Source: JAVBNW01 sp031551255 (lineage in GTDB: Bacteria; Bacillota; Clostridia; Christensenellales; UBA1750). Taken from it: 57,856 nt of DNA. The notes under the pieces are model-generated. The model saw only the letters and a program-made list of their open reading frames with translations. It was not told the origin of the DNA and made no database searches. The position numbers and the translations under genes were made by a program. Where the stretch lies: NCBI GenBank assembly GCA_031551255.1, contig JAVBNW010000126.1, positions 1-57,856 of the forward strand, read 5' to 3'. This document shows positions 38,690-48,262 of the stretch, piece after piece. Each line of letters opens with the position of its first letter. Position 1 is the stretch's first letter.

Positions 38690-39511
38690 CTATAAGAATC
38701 GCTTCTCGATGGTTTCTTTAAGGATGCGCGCCGCGGTAACCGGGGCGACCTTGCCGGGCAGGCCCGGCAATAGCAGAGCCCGCAGGCCCAGCTGTTTTGC
38801 AGCCTCCAGGTCGACGCCTCCCAATGGCGATGCGATGTCGAGGATCAGGCAATTCCTGCTAAGCAGCGCGAGCCGCTCACGATGTAGAATCGGCGCGGGG
38901 ATGGTGTTGAACAAAAAGGCATATTGTTGCGAGCACAGCGCGTTGTCCAGCTGCGCAAAGGGTACAAAATCGTAGCCATAGGCCTTGGCATACGCCTCAT
39001 CCTGCCCGCTGCGCGCCTCGACCGCCACTCGCATACCAATTCCCTTGAGCATGTGCGCAAGGATTTTTCCGCAACGTCCATAGCCCAACACTAGGCAACT
39101 GTTTCCAAACAGCATAACCTCGCTGTTTTCCATGGCGGCCTGTATGGCGCCTTCGGCCGTGGGGACGGCATTGGCGACGGCAACCTCGTTAAGCTCCATC
39201 AAGTCGATTGCGCGGATACCATACTCCCGCGCCATGGCCTCGATTTCCTTTGATATCGCGCCCGCGACAAACACCGCATTGTCATGCGCGCGCATGTTCT
39301 CGAATAACTCGATAAAGGTAAGGCCGAGTTGCCCGCTTTTATCGAAAATATGCAGGCCGTCCCGCGAGCAGGGCACGGGACCTATGATCAATTCGTCGTG
39401 ATAGCGCGGCGCGCGCGACACATCCAGGCCGTCTTGCGCAAAGAGTTCGCACAGTATTTCCTGCCGCCGGTCGCCGCCTAAAATAGCTAATCTATGTGGC
39501 GATGTATCCAT
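38690..39511 (-). CDS. dpaA: Dipicolinate synthase subunit A
   Basis: A 273-residue NAD(P)-dependent subunit of dipicolinate synthase. Key blocks: LAILGGDRRQEILCELFA near the start, NSCLVLGYGRCGKILAHML (Rossmann GxGxxG at about residue 145) and LDIASPLGGVDLEAAKQLGL. Length is normal. GAGGGGATCGATCC precedes the ATG. Its first 20 bases overlap the end of the upstream P-loop NTPase gene, so the three genes 40595-38071 form one operon. Subunit A binds the cofactor; B supplies the rest of the active site. Confidence 0.96.
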   Translation of the reverse strand: MDTSPHRLAILGGDRRQEILCELFAQDGLDVSRAPRYHDELIIGPVPCSRDGLHIFDKSGQLGLTFIELFENMRAHDNAVFVAGAISKEIEAMAREYGIRAIDLMELNEVAVANAVPTAEGAIQAAMENSEVMLFGNSCLVLGYGRCGKILAHMLKGIGMRVAVEARSGQDEAYAKAYGYDFVPFAQLDNALCSQQYAFLFNTIPAPILHRERLALLSRNCLILDIASPLGGVDLEAAKQLGLRALLLPGLPGKVAPVTAARILKETIEKRFL

Positions 39512-40595
39512 GGATCGATCCCCTCAAGTCGTCAATTTTCTGCGATGTTTTCTCGCAGACATCGTCCAGCCATTGAAAATCCACATACTGTAAGTACATG
39601 TTCTCGACGCGTTCATGGGCGGGTTTGGATGCCGACAAAGCGGCGACGCCCTTTGCAAGCAGTGTTTGGAAGAGCTGTTCGTTCTCGTCGATTTCGCCCT
39701 GTACGTGGGCAACCTTCTCTGCTTGCACTAAATCCGAAAGATCCAGGCGGGAGGTCGGCACGGCGCCGGGCGCGTGGTGCCGGTTAACCGTAGTAAAGCT
39801 TATGTCGAGCTGAGGCAAAATCAGATGCTCAAGCTTCGTAGGATCGAGCGCGCAATAGCAGCACTCGAAAGAGAAGCCCCGCACCGCTGCCTCGTCCCGC
39901 AAGCGGGCCAGCACCAGATCCGCGCCCGCTCCATTTTCGCCTTCCAGCGCTACGATGTCGCCCGTTGTAAGGAGCGAATCCGTGTAGTCGACCACGCCCG
40001 AGGGGGCGATTCCGGTGGCAAAATACTTGCGGCTCATGCCTGGCAGCTTAGGTGCATCGCCGGCATTCCCAAAGGTTTTTTCCCGCAACGCCACGAAGAG
40101 ACGATCGAGCTTTGCCGGACTTTGCGCCTGCCGAATAAGCAGGGCGTTGCCTTCCCCGATCTCGTAAGCGGCCTTGATATACTGGTATGCCCGGTCGACC
40201 AGCGCTTTTTTTTCGCCGATGCAGGCGAGCAACTCGTCTTTCCGCTCCCTAACCTTTTTGTCGATGCAGCCCGTCAAATCAAGATAGTCGTCCATCGCCA
40301 CGGGCAATGTCGGGTCGCCTATGTGTGGCGCGGTGCCGTCAAAGATCGCCAATTGCAAATCCGCATCGTACAGTCCGTCCAAGCTGTCCGGATCGTACGA
40401 GCAATGAATGTAGTCGATCCGGTCGCCGTACTCCTCCAACCGCGCGCCGATTTTTTTCATCAGCGTGCTTTTTCCACAGCCTGAGGAGCCCTTGATGTAA
40501 ATGGCACGCTTCTCCTTGCTCGTCGGAGCGACGGCGTCAAAAAAGCTATAAAAACCATAGCGCGTGTTTCCGCCTGAAAACAGTTGCCTGGACAT
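39492..40595 (-). CDS. P-loop NTPase of the PRK06851 type, in operon with dpaAB
   Basis: A 367-residue cytoplasmic ATPase starting MSRQLFSGGNTRYGFYSFFD (ATG 40595, GGTGGGG upstream); the frame runs on to 40676 without a start signal. Walker A is KGSSGCGKSTLMKK near residue 35. A second, internal P-loop-like turn, LEGENGAGADLVLARL at about 215, lacks the Lys-Ser/Thr and may bind without hydrolysis. HCSYDPDSLDGL is conserved in this family. Function is unproven. Overlap with dpaA here is suggestive of a sporulation-linked role, which is an inference from context. Confidence 0.85.
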   Translation of the reverse strand: MSRQLFSGGNTRYGFYSFFDAVAPTSKEKRAIYIKGSSGCGKSTLMKKIGARLEEYGDRIDYIHCSYDPDSLDGLYDADLQLAIFDGTAPHIGDPTLPVAMDDYLDLTGCIDKKVRERKDELLACIGEKKALVDRAYQYIKAAYEIGEGNALLIRQAQSPAKLDRLFVALREKTFGNAGDAPKLPGMSRKYFATGIAPSGVVDYTDSLLTTGDIVALEGENGAGADLVLARLRDEAAVRGFSFECCYCALDPTKLEHLILPQLDISFTTVNRHHAPGAVPTSRLDLSDLVQAEKVAHVQGEIDENEQLFQTLLAKGVAALSASKPAHERVENMYLQYVDFQWLDDVCEKTSQKIDDLRGSIHGYIAT

Positions 40596-41128
40596 GAACC
40601 CCACCTTTCCGCGGGAAACCCGCTGCATACTTATTTTGCGCTCCCCTCGGGGAGCCGCACTATAACCTATGTGCACGCGGGCAAAAGCGAAACCAAATTG
40701 CCGGTGCGTTCCGTCAATATAGAGCAGGAATACTAAACCTTTTTATTTTAGCTATAACTAACAAAGAGATGTTGACAAAGAAGCTATGCGTTTTTTTACG
40801 CCGGCCGAAATAAAGAACCACCGCCGTGCGCAGGATGCTTAATAGGGAGCGTGCAATGGCGAGATAGGAAGCGAAGCTTAATTCACAGGGTTTCGAAAGA
40901 GAATTGCCTCTGTAGGAGGAGCCCTCCGCCTTCAGCAGAAAAGTAAATTATGGGGAAATCGACAAATAGACCGGATAACGATGAAGGGATATGCGCACGT
41001 CTCGGACGCCGACTCCTCGCGTAGATTCGTTAATAATGTCCAAAGTTACGACAGAAATCCGTCTTCCACTGATTCTTCCACGACAAAACGGCATAGGGAG
41101 ACGGCATCCCGGCCTTTCGAAAAGCAAA
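40596..41128. other. Gene-free interval
   Basis: About 530 bases containing the presumed promoter of the NTPase-dpaA-dpaB operon and the 3' flank of the GHKL kinase gene. An AT-rich stretch at 40735-40800 is the likeliest promoter region. No gene or RNA motif recognised. Confidence 0.4.
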
Positions 41129-42562
41129 TTATGGTGCGGTTTTCTTAAAACGCTTGACAGCAAAAGGCGTCCGCAAATACATCGCAAACACCCCCCCATC
41201 GTAACTCGAAGTAATCGTGCAACCATAATGCCGCGAAAGAATTTTGTTCACTTCCACCAGTCCCTGGCCCATATGTCCGCTTTTTGTCGTGTATCCGCTG
41301 ACAAATATGCGCGCAATATCCACCACTTCGCTTGTGGTGTTCGATATTGATACGATCGCTTCTTGCCTGCCTCTCGCTACATTGTTCAGAGTAACGATTA
41401 CTTGCCTGGGCTCGGAATCAGTGGCATGTTCTATAGCATTGTCGAGCAAGTTGGACAGCACCCGGCACAGATCTAAAATAGGCAAATCGATGTATTGAAA
41501 ATACTGAACGTCTTTAATCTGCAAATCCACCCCCATCTCTTCCGCTTTTCTCTGTGCACCCATAAACAATCCATACAACGCAGGACTATCCTTTAAATAA
41601 ATATGCAAATTCAAGCTGTCGTTGATCTGCGTCATCGTATCAAACAGCTCTTCATGAAACGCTTGAAGATCTTCGTATTGCTGGGTTTTGATATATCCAT
41701 CATAAACCTGAAGTATATTGTTCAGATCGTGCCGCATGCCCTTGAAATCGTCAATATCTTTAAAGAGAAGATTGTTATTGAGCGCCATTCCGCTCATCTG
41801 GGCGTTGAGCATACTGATCCGCAAGCTTTGAATGAATATAGCAGTCAAGAACAAAATCATAAATGGATAAAAAAATTGCTCGACAGCCAGCAACACGCTG
41901 TGCTGGGATTGAAAGAACAGGTATATGCTTGCAAGCGCTAGCCAAATGAACGCGGCCGCAATAACATTAATCAGTCCTATCCATCGGGATTTTTCATACC
42001 CGGCCTCAAAAATCCATTTGAACTTGTGCGCGTTTTTACGGATATAATAGGCAAAATAAAGGTTAATGACAATCGTAACGACGATTAAAAGTATATGTAA
42101 GAGGTTATACCCGGTATATGTCTGCAAAACATCGCGCAACAACAAGAAAACATATTCCATCGCATCGGAGGCCAACGTAAAAATCTGCACAAAACAAAAA
42201 ACGGTTAACGCTGAGCCCGCCACATATTGTTTCGACAGCTTAAGCAAATGGCGCGCCAACAGCATATATACGATCAGCCATATGGGGTTTCGGTATTGCA
42301 AGAAGAATTTGCTCCATGTTCTAACAGCCGGGAGCGCCTCCGGTGAAAAAACCATCTGCCATCCAAAGAGCACCAGGTAGTTCGGGATTAAAACGATTGC
42401 GGTCAGTATTACGACGAAAAGAGAAAGCCTAAGCGCTCCAAACTCGCCATAATTCAGTTTTTCAAGGTGATAAGCAATGAAAAAGTGGCACAAAAGTATG
42501 TAAAATATTTCTACTAGCACCGCCAACAATTGATGATTTAAGAGAATATCAAGAATCCCCAC
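41129..42562 (-). CDS. GHKL-type (AgrC-like) sensor histidine kinase
   Basis: A 477-residue kinase if translation starts at the GTG at 42562, which has GGAGGGG ten bases upstream; the open frame continues to 42706 without a better start. The N-terminal half holds about six membrane segments, as in AgrC peptide receptors. The H-box is GMRHDLNNILQVYDGYI (H278), the N-box LLDNAIEHAT, the G-box GHMGQGLVEVNKIL. This class usually senses a secreted peptide and phosphorylates a LytTR regulator, but neither an AgrBD pair nor a LytTR gene is adjacent, so it is an orphan here. The gene is AT-richer than its neighbours. Confidence 0.9.
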   Translation of the reverse strand: MGILDILLNHQLLAVLVEIFYILLCHFFIAYHLEKLNYGEFGALRLSLFVVILTAIVLIPNYLVLFGWQMVFSPEALPAVRTWSKFFLQYRNPIWLIVYMLLARHLLKLSKQYVAGSALTVFCFVQIFTLASDAMEYVFLLLRDVLQTYTGYNLLHILLIVVTIVINLYFAYYIRKNAHKFKWIFEAGYEKSRWIGLINVIAAAFIWLALASIYLFFQSQHSVLLAVEQFFYPFMILFLTAIFIQSLRISMLNAQMSGMALNNNLLFKDIDDFKGMRHDLNNILQVYDGYIKTQQYEDLQAFHEELFDTMTQINDSLNLHIYLKDSPALYGLFMGAQRKAEEMGVDLQIKDVQYFQYIDLPILDLCRVLSNLLDNAIEHATDSEPRQVIVTLNNVARGRQEAIVSISNTTSEVVDIARIFVSGYTTKSGHMGQGLVEVNKILSRHYGCTITSSYDGGVFAMYLRTPFAVKRFKKTAP

Positions 42563-42704
42563 AATCCCGCTTCCCCTCCCATAGCCCTTAAAAGATACAC
42601 GTACTACCGGCAATTTATCACATCCCCTACAGTTTTTAAAGTGCCGTGTATAGCGTCTACATTTTATACCTATCCGCAATATTGCACGCTGATGGCACAA
42701 GCCC

Positions 42705-42735
42705 ATAAAAAAGCGCCCCGTATAGAGCGCTTTAG
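42705..42735 (-). terminator. Intrinsic terminator after the toroid-protein gene
   Basis: On the minus strand AAAGCGCTC and GGGCGCTTT form a stem followed by TTTTTTAT. It lies about 85 bases beyond the stop codon at 42817 and near-duplicates the sequence style of the dpaB terminator. Confidence 0.75.
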
Positions 42736-42816
42736 TCCCATCAAAAAGGCCATGGCTATCGACCGCCGCCTCCGGCTGCGCAGCCCATTAACCGCCGCGG
42801 TGTTCCACCTCCTGCC

Positions 42817-43749
42817 CTATATGTTGAGGCGTCCGAAATTTTTCAAAAGCAAAAGATTCCATACCGCATGGGCGCCTTGCCACCAACGCTCGCTGACGGC
42901 GAACTCCTTGGGATAATCCTCCCAAACCCACGAAATGTCCCACGCGCCGCCTCTGTGCCGGGTGTCGATCAGGTAATCGAGTTCCATATCCATAACAGCT
43001 TCGTTACCGGCATAAAGCGGATTCTCCGGCGAACGCATGTACATGGACGGGCGCATGGAGTAGCTCCCCCACTTTGCCGCGTCGCGCTCGATGGCGGCAT
43101 CTACTATGGCGCGCAGTCTTTGCTTAAGATAAGCGCCGTCAAACCGCCGTGCAAGCCCTGCCTCCAAAAGATCGCACAGCAGCGCTCCATATGCCCCGAT
43201 CTCGTGATTTTCCAGCACATCCGCGCCTCGAAGTTTTTCCATCATTCCATCCGCCACCATAACGGTTTTCGCATACAGAGAACTTTTCTCGTCTCCACAG
43301 CGAAGAATATAACCCGCCAAGTTGCCCGTGGCATGGTAACCGTTTTGCCGGTTGTTTTCCTCGCTGTAGGCCCACCAGGGCGCGTGGGGATAGGCATCGT
43401 TGGAGGGAATGGTAAACGGCCAGCCTTTATCAGAAAAGCAAGAGGTCGTTTCCAAGTAATGCAGCGCTTTTTGTACCATAGGGTGAAGAGGATCATATAG
43501 CTCCAATTCCCGAAAGACACCGATGGCCTGTCCCACATTATAGGGCGTCGAGTTCGGGTTCCAGTTATCACAATCGATGGCGTTGCCAAACCCGCCATCC
43601 TCGTTTTGATAAGCGCTCAGCGCCTCCAGCACCGTGGCCTTGTCGCCATTTTCGAAGTGAAATTTCCATCTTGCAAGGTCGATAGGGCGCGCATTCCGGT
43701 ACATCCACCTGCGGATTTCTTCAAAAGACCGTGCATCAAGTTTTTTCAT
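42817..43749 (-). CDS. Alpha/alpha-toroid (squalene cyclase/prenyltransferase-like) hypothetical protein
   Basis: A 310-residue protein with QW-like repeats of the six-hairpin toroid fold: YQNEDGGFGNAIDCDN near residue 50, then WPFTIPSNDAYPHAPWW and repeated YLE/ALL helices. This architecture occurs in terpene cyclases, prenyltransferases and in many bacterial proteins of unknown role. I see no Asp-rich DxDD motif of squalene-hopene cyclases, so a cyclase activity is not claimed. GGAGGAGCGACT before the ATG is a strong ribosome binding site. It follows the AraC regulator by 56 bases on the same strand and is probably under its control. Confidence 0.75.
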   Translation of the reverse strand: MKKLDARSFEEIRRWMYRNARPIDLARWKFHFENGDKATVLEALSAYQNEDGGFGNAIDCDNWNPNSTPYNVGQAIGVFRELELYDPLHPMVQKALHYLETTSCFSDKGWPFTIPSNDAYPHAPWWAYSEENNRQNGYHATGNLAGYILRCGDEKSSLYAKTVMVADGMMEKLRGADVLENHEIGAYGALLCDLLEAGLARRFDGAYLKQRLRAIVDAAIERDAAKWGSYSMRPSMYMRSPENPLYAGNEAVMDMELDYLIDTRHRGGAWDISWVWEDYPKEFAVSERWWQGAHAVWNLLLLKNFGRLNI

Positions 43750-43805
43750 AGTCGCTCCTCCTACGCTCGTGCGATGAACAATAGCTCGGCCCTCTTATGG
43801 TAGCC

Positions 43806-44636
43806 CTACATATTAAAATAGTCATTGTAAAAAAGGGACGCGTTCCGCAGATATTCCTGTGGGGAAACGCCGCACACCTGGCGAAAATCGCGGATAAAAT
43901 GCGATTGATCGTAATACCCTGTCTCCGCGGCCACATCTGCGGATCGTACGCCTTGCGTGGTAAGCAGTCTGAGGGCATAGTTTACCCGCGCGATGCGCGC
44001 GAACGCCTTGGGGCTTGCCCCTATATGCTGCATAAAGAGTCGGCGCATATGCTTTTCGCTATAGAAAATTTCCCGTGATATCTCTTTCATGCCGATATTG
44101 CCGTGTCGAAGCAGGATATTGCGAGCGATTGCCCCCACGCGATCGTCGTGCCGATCGCCCCGAAGATATGCAAGAAATATGCGATCGACTGCTGCAATGA
44201 GCGAAGATACGCTGTCAGATTCTGTTACTGCAATTTCAAGCGCGCCGAAAAGTGTCCGATTGAGCGTACTCAGCTCGAACGAAGAATCGAGCAGTTCGTG
44301 CTGATCCATCGGCATAAACGGATAAAGGCCGCCCGGGCGGAACTCGATGAGCAGCAGCATATGCATCTTGTTTGCGTGGAGGCCTACGCAAGACGCCTTT
44401 GTGTTGACTCCGCGCAAGCCGCCAACAATGCCGCGGCCATCGAACCCCATCGTCAGCGTAGAACTCGCCGACGGCAAAACCGTATAGGCATCCGGCATAG
44501 CGGCCGGCGTCGGAAACGTAATCGTATAATTGGAAATATAGGGCTGCAAAAGCGGGTGTACGGGCACGTATGCGTAATTGTCTCCCCGCTCATATATTGC
44601 GCCTCGATATGCAGATATGGCTTCCTGAGAAAGCAT
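43806..44636 (-). CDS. AraC-family transcriptional regulator
   Basis: A 276-residue regulator starting MLSQEAISAYRGAIYERGD (ATG 44636 with GGAGGGGTTTCG upstream). The N-terminal 170 residues are a DUF6597-like ligand or sensor part (YVPVHPLLQPYISNYTITFP, LIEFRPGGLYPFMPM). The C-terminal HTH pair includes EISREIFYSEKHMRRLFMQH and VAAETGYYDQSHFIRDFRQV. It probably controls the downstream toroid-protein gene and perhaps itself. The ligand is unknown. Confidence 0.9.
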   Translation of the reverse strand: MLSQEAISAYRGAIYERGDNYAYVPVHPLLQPYISNYTITFPTPAAMPDAYTVLPSASSTLTMGFDGRGIVGGLRGVNTKASCVGLHANKMHMLLLIEFRPGGLYPFMPMDQHELLDSSFELSTLNRTLFGALEIAVTESDSVSSLIAAVDRIFLAYLRGDRHDDRVGAIARNILLRHGNIGMKEISREIFYSEKHMRRLFMQHIGASPKAFARIARVNYALRLLTTQGVRSADVAAETGYYDQSHFIRDFRQVCGVSPQEYLRNASLFYNDYFNM

Positions 44637-44731
44637 CGAAACCCCTCCGATACTCGCCGCGCGTTGCGTCCGCGCCACCGCTGTTTTCTAAACCCATATA
44701 TAAAAGCGCTAAGCTCCCTCCGCGCACCGTA

Positions 44732-45670
44732 TCACCTGCGCATAAGCGTCGCTTTCCGGATCTCCCGGGCGATCGCATCCATGTATGCGTCATTCGTACC
44801 GCAGCATCCGCCGACGATTTTCAGATCGATCTTCTCGCACAGCCTCATGGTGCTTTGCGCAAGACGTTCCGGATTCGACGCGCGAAGCTCCTGTGCGTCA
44901 TCTAATTCCTCCGGCGACAAAGGGGATGCATTTGTCTGTATGCCGCAAAGCCTCTCCCTCACCTGTGCCGTCCGGTTGGATGCGAGCGACAATCCCCGGT
45001 ATAGAATATCGGGATGAACGCAGTTCACCATGTAGCACAAAGGACTCGGGTCGGTTCTGGCGTCGATATAGGCGATAGCCTCACCAATCGGCGTACCGTC
45101 TATGAGTCTTCCATTTCTTCGAATCATAAAGCTTATGATATAGGGCTTTTTTGTCGCGGATAGCGCCCTAGCCATTCCCGCGGCTTCCGTCAAGGCCGGC
45201 ATAATCCCGGCGAAAAAAAAGTCGATCCCATTCGCGGCGAACAATTCCGCCTCCCATGAGTGAAATGCCTCCGCCTCGGTTTCGGATAAGACATCCGTCG
45301 CTCGATATGCATCTCCTTTGCAGCCTACCAGCGCTCCTACGTACATCTCGATCTGCCCATTCCGGCGAATATCGTGCAAAAAGCGGACATTATCTTGAAC
45401 AATTCCCGAATCAAACCGCGAAGCCGCAACGCGTTCGCGGTTTACGCGCCGCGTAGGTGTTGTCGCCAAAAAAGGTAGGGCAAATCTCTTGGCAATGTGC
45501 ATATATCCGTTCCATAGGGTCTCCAACGCACACTTCGCCCTCTCATCGTAAACATGGGCGGCCAAGGCCACATGCTCATCCGGCCGGATATCGAACTCTC
45601 GCTTGAGGCGTTCGCCAAGAGCGCCTTCCATCAAAAGAATATCTTCTTGAAACGCCTTTATCAACCGCAA
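44732..45670 (-). CDS. Homocysteine S-methyltransferase family protein
   Basis: A 312-residue barrel protein with the three zinc cysteines of the homocysteine-methyltransferase family: NCVHP and GGCCGT near the C-terminus. Such enzymes transfer a methyl group from S-methylmethionine or a methylated donor to a thiol. Translation starts at TTG 45670, six bases after GAGGAGGG. There is no cobalamin domain, so it is a stand-alone Hcy domain (BHMT/MmuM type) rather than MetH. The gene lies 96 bases upstream of the AraC gene on the same strand. Substrate not determined. Confidence 0.88.
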   Translation of the reverse strand: MRLIKAFQEDILLMEGALGERLKREFDIRPDEHVALAAHVYDERAKCALETLWNGYMHIAKRFALPFLATTPTRRVNRERVAASRFDSGIVQDNVRFLHDIRRNGQIEMYVGALVGCKGDAYRATDVLSETEAEAFHSWEAELFAANGIDFFFAGIMPALTEAAGMARALSATKKPYIISFMIRRNGRLIDGTPIGEAIAYIDARTDPSPLCYMVNCVHPDILYRGLSLASNRTAQVRERLCGIQTNASPLSPEELDDAQELRASNPERLAQSTMRLCEKIDLKIVGGCCGTNDAYMDAIAREIRKATLMRR

Positions 45671-46002
45671 TCTTTGCCCTCCTCGCCAAGCACCATTGGA
45701 TCATACCACTTTTACGGCGTGCCGGGCAAATACCTACGCGCACAACATGCAGGAAAAATACTCCGCCACTTTTCTTCAGGCACTCGTTCCGAAGAATGCT
45801 GTATGTATGATATGGCACCTTCGCGCTTATCCACGTGGGCTATAGATGCATGAAAAAAGCGCCTGCACCGATTACAATGGGCTTATATAGCATTGGATGA
45901 AAATTCCATGTCAAACATGATTTCCGAAAGAGAGAGTCAGCACTGCAATATTTCGCGAGCCAAGGCCCAATATTGCTATATAGCGTAAAGGAGGAGCTAG
46001 AA
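45671..46002. other. Divergent promoter region
   Basis: About 330 bases between the minus-strand methyltransferase gene and the plus-strand hypothetical gene. It should contain promoters for both. No gene seen. Confidence 0.4.
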
Positions 46003-47028
46003 TTGATCAAAGAATTGCCTTTTTCCTTCAATATCTCTATGAATAATATGATGATTTATGCATATCCTCTTTCCATTATGGCGGCAAATCCCAAATTAAA
46101 ACCATGGGTCATGGAGAATTATATAATACCGCATACCTATCAACCCATAAAAGACTTGCCCACTTTGCGAATGTGTTATATGGATGCATATAGTTTTTCC
46201 GAAAGCTCAAATCCACAGTCGTTTATTCACCAGGATAATTATGTGCAAAATTATGTTGCTACTATCGATATATGTGGTTTTATCAAGCACATGATAGACG
46301 ATAATAAATATGTGATTGCATTTTCCGACGACTATTACCTGCCTAATTCAAGCTTTACGATGCACTATCTTCACGAAACACTATACTATGGCTACGACGA
46401 CGACCGCGATGTATTCAAAGCCGCCGGGCTGAATCCGGCAGGGGCCTATAGCAACATTGAGCATGCTTTTGACGACGTGCGCCGAGCTTTTTCTGAAGGC
46501 CACACTTGTGAAGTGCATGGAAATATTGAATGGGCAAGGAGGCATAGAGTCATTGTTTTGTCGGTTCCTGATTATACACTGGATTATCCTTACGACCGCC
46601 GGAAAGTTATCAATAAATTAGGAAACTTTTGTGAAGGCAAGGCCGATGATGTCGATATATTTCGACTCAATATCCAAAACAGGGGAAAGTTCTACTTTGG
46701 AATTGACTATTATACTTTTATTGCAGACAACTTGACTGCAGATTATGGATCTTTCCGCTACATACACCATATACATGAACACATCTCGCTCTTACACGAT
46801 CGCCTCCTCTATCTTTTGGCCGTAGTCAACAAACCGACAAGTATTCTAAGCACATTCCATAATGTTACGAAATCCATTGGGATCCTACGGCTCAAGGGCA
46901 TAAAGGGAATGCAGACAAGCGATATAAGTTCTTCCGAAAAGCTTATACGTGAATCCAGAAGTCAGCTATATAGTTATATAGAAGATCTACGCAAGTGCAT
47001 TGAAGATATTCTTGACGAAGTGCGTTAA
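46003..47028 (+). CDS. Hypothetical protein, possibly related to BtrH-like N-terminal-domain proteins of natural-product clusters
   Basis: About 341 residues. Translation most likely starts at TTG 46003, six bases after AAAGGAGGAGCT. The opening LPFSFNISMNNMMIYAYPLS, followed by many aromatic residues and IDICGFIKHMIDDNKYVIAF with SDDYYLP, recalls proteins seen beside peptide-synthetase genes that process or transfer acyl groups. That resemblance is weak and unverified. No membrane segment. Low GC compared with genes before 45.7 kb. It ends at a strong bidirectional hairpin. A frameshifted condensation-domain gene lies 2.4 kb downstream, which is the only contextual support for a biosynthetic role. 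Confidence 0.55.
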   Translation: MIKELPFSFNISMNNMMIYAYPLSIMAANPKLKPWVMENYIIPHTYQPIKDLPTLRMCYMDAYSFSESSNPQSFIHQDNYVQNYVATIDICGFIKHMIDDNKYVIAFSDDYYLPNSSFTMHYLHETLYYGYDDDRDVFKAAGLNPAGAYSNIEHAFDDVRRAFSEGHTCEVHGNIEWARRHRVIVLSVPDYTLDYPYDRRKVINKLGNFCEGKADDVDIFRLNIQNRGKFYFGIDYYTFIADNLTADYGSFRYIHHIHEHISLLHDRLLYLLAVVNKPTSILSTFHNVTKSIGILRLKGIKGMQTSDISSSEKLIRESRSQLYSYIEDLRKCIEDILDEVR

Positions 47029-47086
47029 GAGAATCGATTCATTATACGCTCTCAGTGCCTGATACCAACAATATTGACAAGCACAT

Positions 47087-47133
47087 GCAGCAAAAATGCC
47101 AAACACCGACATAGTGTATGGCATTTTTGCTGC
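47087..47133. terminator. Bidirectional terminator hairpin
   Basis: GCAGCAAAAATGCCA (47087-47101) and TGGCATTTTTGCTGC (47119-47133) form a perfect 15-bp stem with A/T runs inside, able to stop transcription from the hypothetical gene (plus) and possibly the AraC/GyrI gene (minus). Confidence 0.8.
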
Positions 47134-47316
47134 GTATAAAAGGGGCCCTTCCCTATCCCATGGTTGACGGGCATGGCGCCGCTCAAAACCTACTTAAATA
47201 CCCAGTATCGAAAGCAGCTTGCCTTTTTCATTGCGACCGGCGTCGACCGTTCGGCGTATAGGCCGCCTTCAGAGGTTTTGTTTTCGCTTTTAGGCTTTTT
47301 CCAGCCGCGGTGATTT

Positions 47317-48141
47317 TTACTTTGGGGGCATAGGTGCAATGGGTATCCATATATCTACGGAAACCGCACCGTCCTCCTTACGGTACCAGCACGCCTGCTT
47401 TGGCTCCTCATCGATCACATACCCGGAATTAGGTAGCCATGCAAGCACGGTTTGTTTCCACGCCGAGGCGATAATTTCCGGGTTTTCATTCATGATTTCA
47501 TACGTAAATACGACCCATGTCCTCGCGGGGATCATCATGCTTTTATAATCAGAAGGAAGCCCTTCCCATGGCGCTTGAACACATACAATAAAATCAAAGC
47601 TTCCATCCGGCTTATCGACCATCAGGGAGTGGATCGTTTCGCCATGTTCGCTAAGGCTGACGAGCTGCTTCGGGATAGCGCAGCCGCTCTTGAGGGAAAG
47701 CGAGGTGACTCCCAACACCTTATGCTCGCAATCCTCAACGATCCGATAATCAAAGCCCACCCTCCCCTTGACCGTAATGTCGAGTGAGATGCGGGGATAA
47801 AATTTTAACCGTACATTGCCCGCCTTTGCCTCGGATGGGCTGGCGCCGTGCATAGCTTGAAAAGCGCGGGCGAATGCGCTGGCCGATTCATAGCCGTATA
47901 GAGTGGCGACATCAATCACCTTCACCGAAGGCTGCCTAAGCCGGAAACCCGCCAAAGACAAGCGGCGCCTGCGGATATATTCGCTAAGCGGCGTTTCGGT
48001 TATATATGCAAAGATCCGCGTAAAGAGATATTCCGAGCATCCGGCGATCCGGGCCACTTCGCTGATCTCTATTCTATTTTTCAAATTGCTTTCAATAAAA
48101 TCCAACGCGGCATTCATGCGTTTGAGCCAAAGCATATCCAA
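47317..48141 (-). CDS. AraC-family regulator with GyrI-like effector-binding domain
   Basis: A 274-residue regulator with the HTH pair at the N-terminus (ISEVARIAGCSEYLFTRIFA and VATLYGYESASAFARAFQAM) and a GyrI-like ligand-binding domain at the C-terminus (FDYRIVEDCEHKVLGVTSLS, PARTWVVFTYEIM, CWYRKEDGAVSVDIWIPI). This architecture detects small lipophilic or cationic compounds, as in Rob/BmrR-type multidrug regulators. The start is TTG at 48141 with AAAGGTG nine bases upstream; ATG at 48135 is an alternative. Its target is not evident. Confidence 0.92.
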   Translation of the reverse strand: MDMLWLKRMNAALDFIESNLKNRIEISEVARIAGCSEYLFTRIFAYITETPLSEYIRRRRLSLAGFRLRQPSVKVIDVATLYGYESASAFARAFQAMHGASPSEAKAGNVRLKFYPRISLDITVKGRVGFDYRIVEDCEHKVLGVTSLSLKSGCAIPKQLVSLSEHGETIHSLMVDKPDGSFDFIVCVQAPWEGLPSDYKSMMIPARTWVVFTYEIMNENPEIIASAWKQTVLAWLPNSGYVIDEEPKQACWYRKEDGAVSVDIWIPIAPMPPK

Positions 48142-48262
48142 TTTCCATCACACCTTTGTTTTCATGCAAGTCCATTATACCACATTATCGTGCAGAAAAT
48201 GTGGCGCGCACGGCTATTCAACATGATATGCTCACCCTTGGCGAACTTGAGGAGGTGCGATC

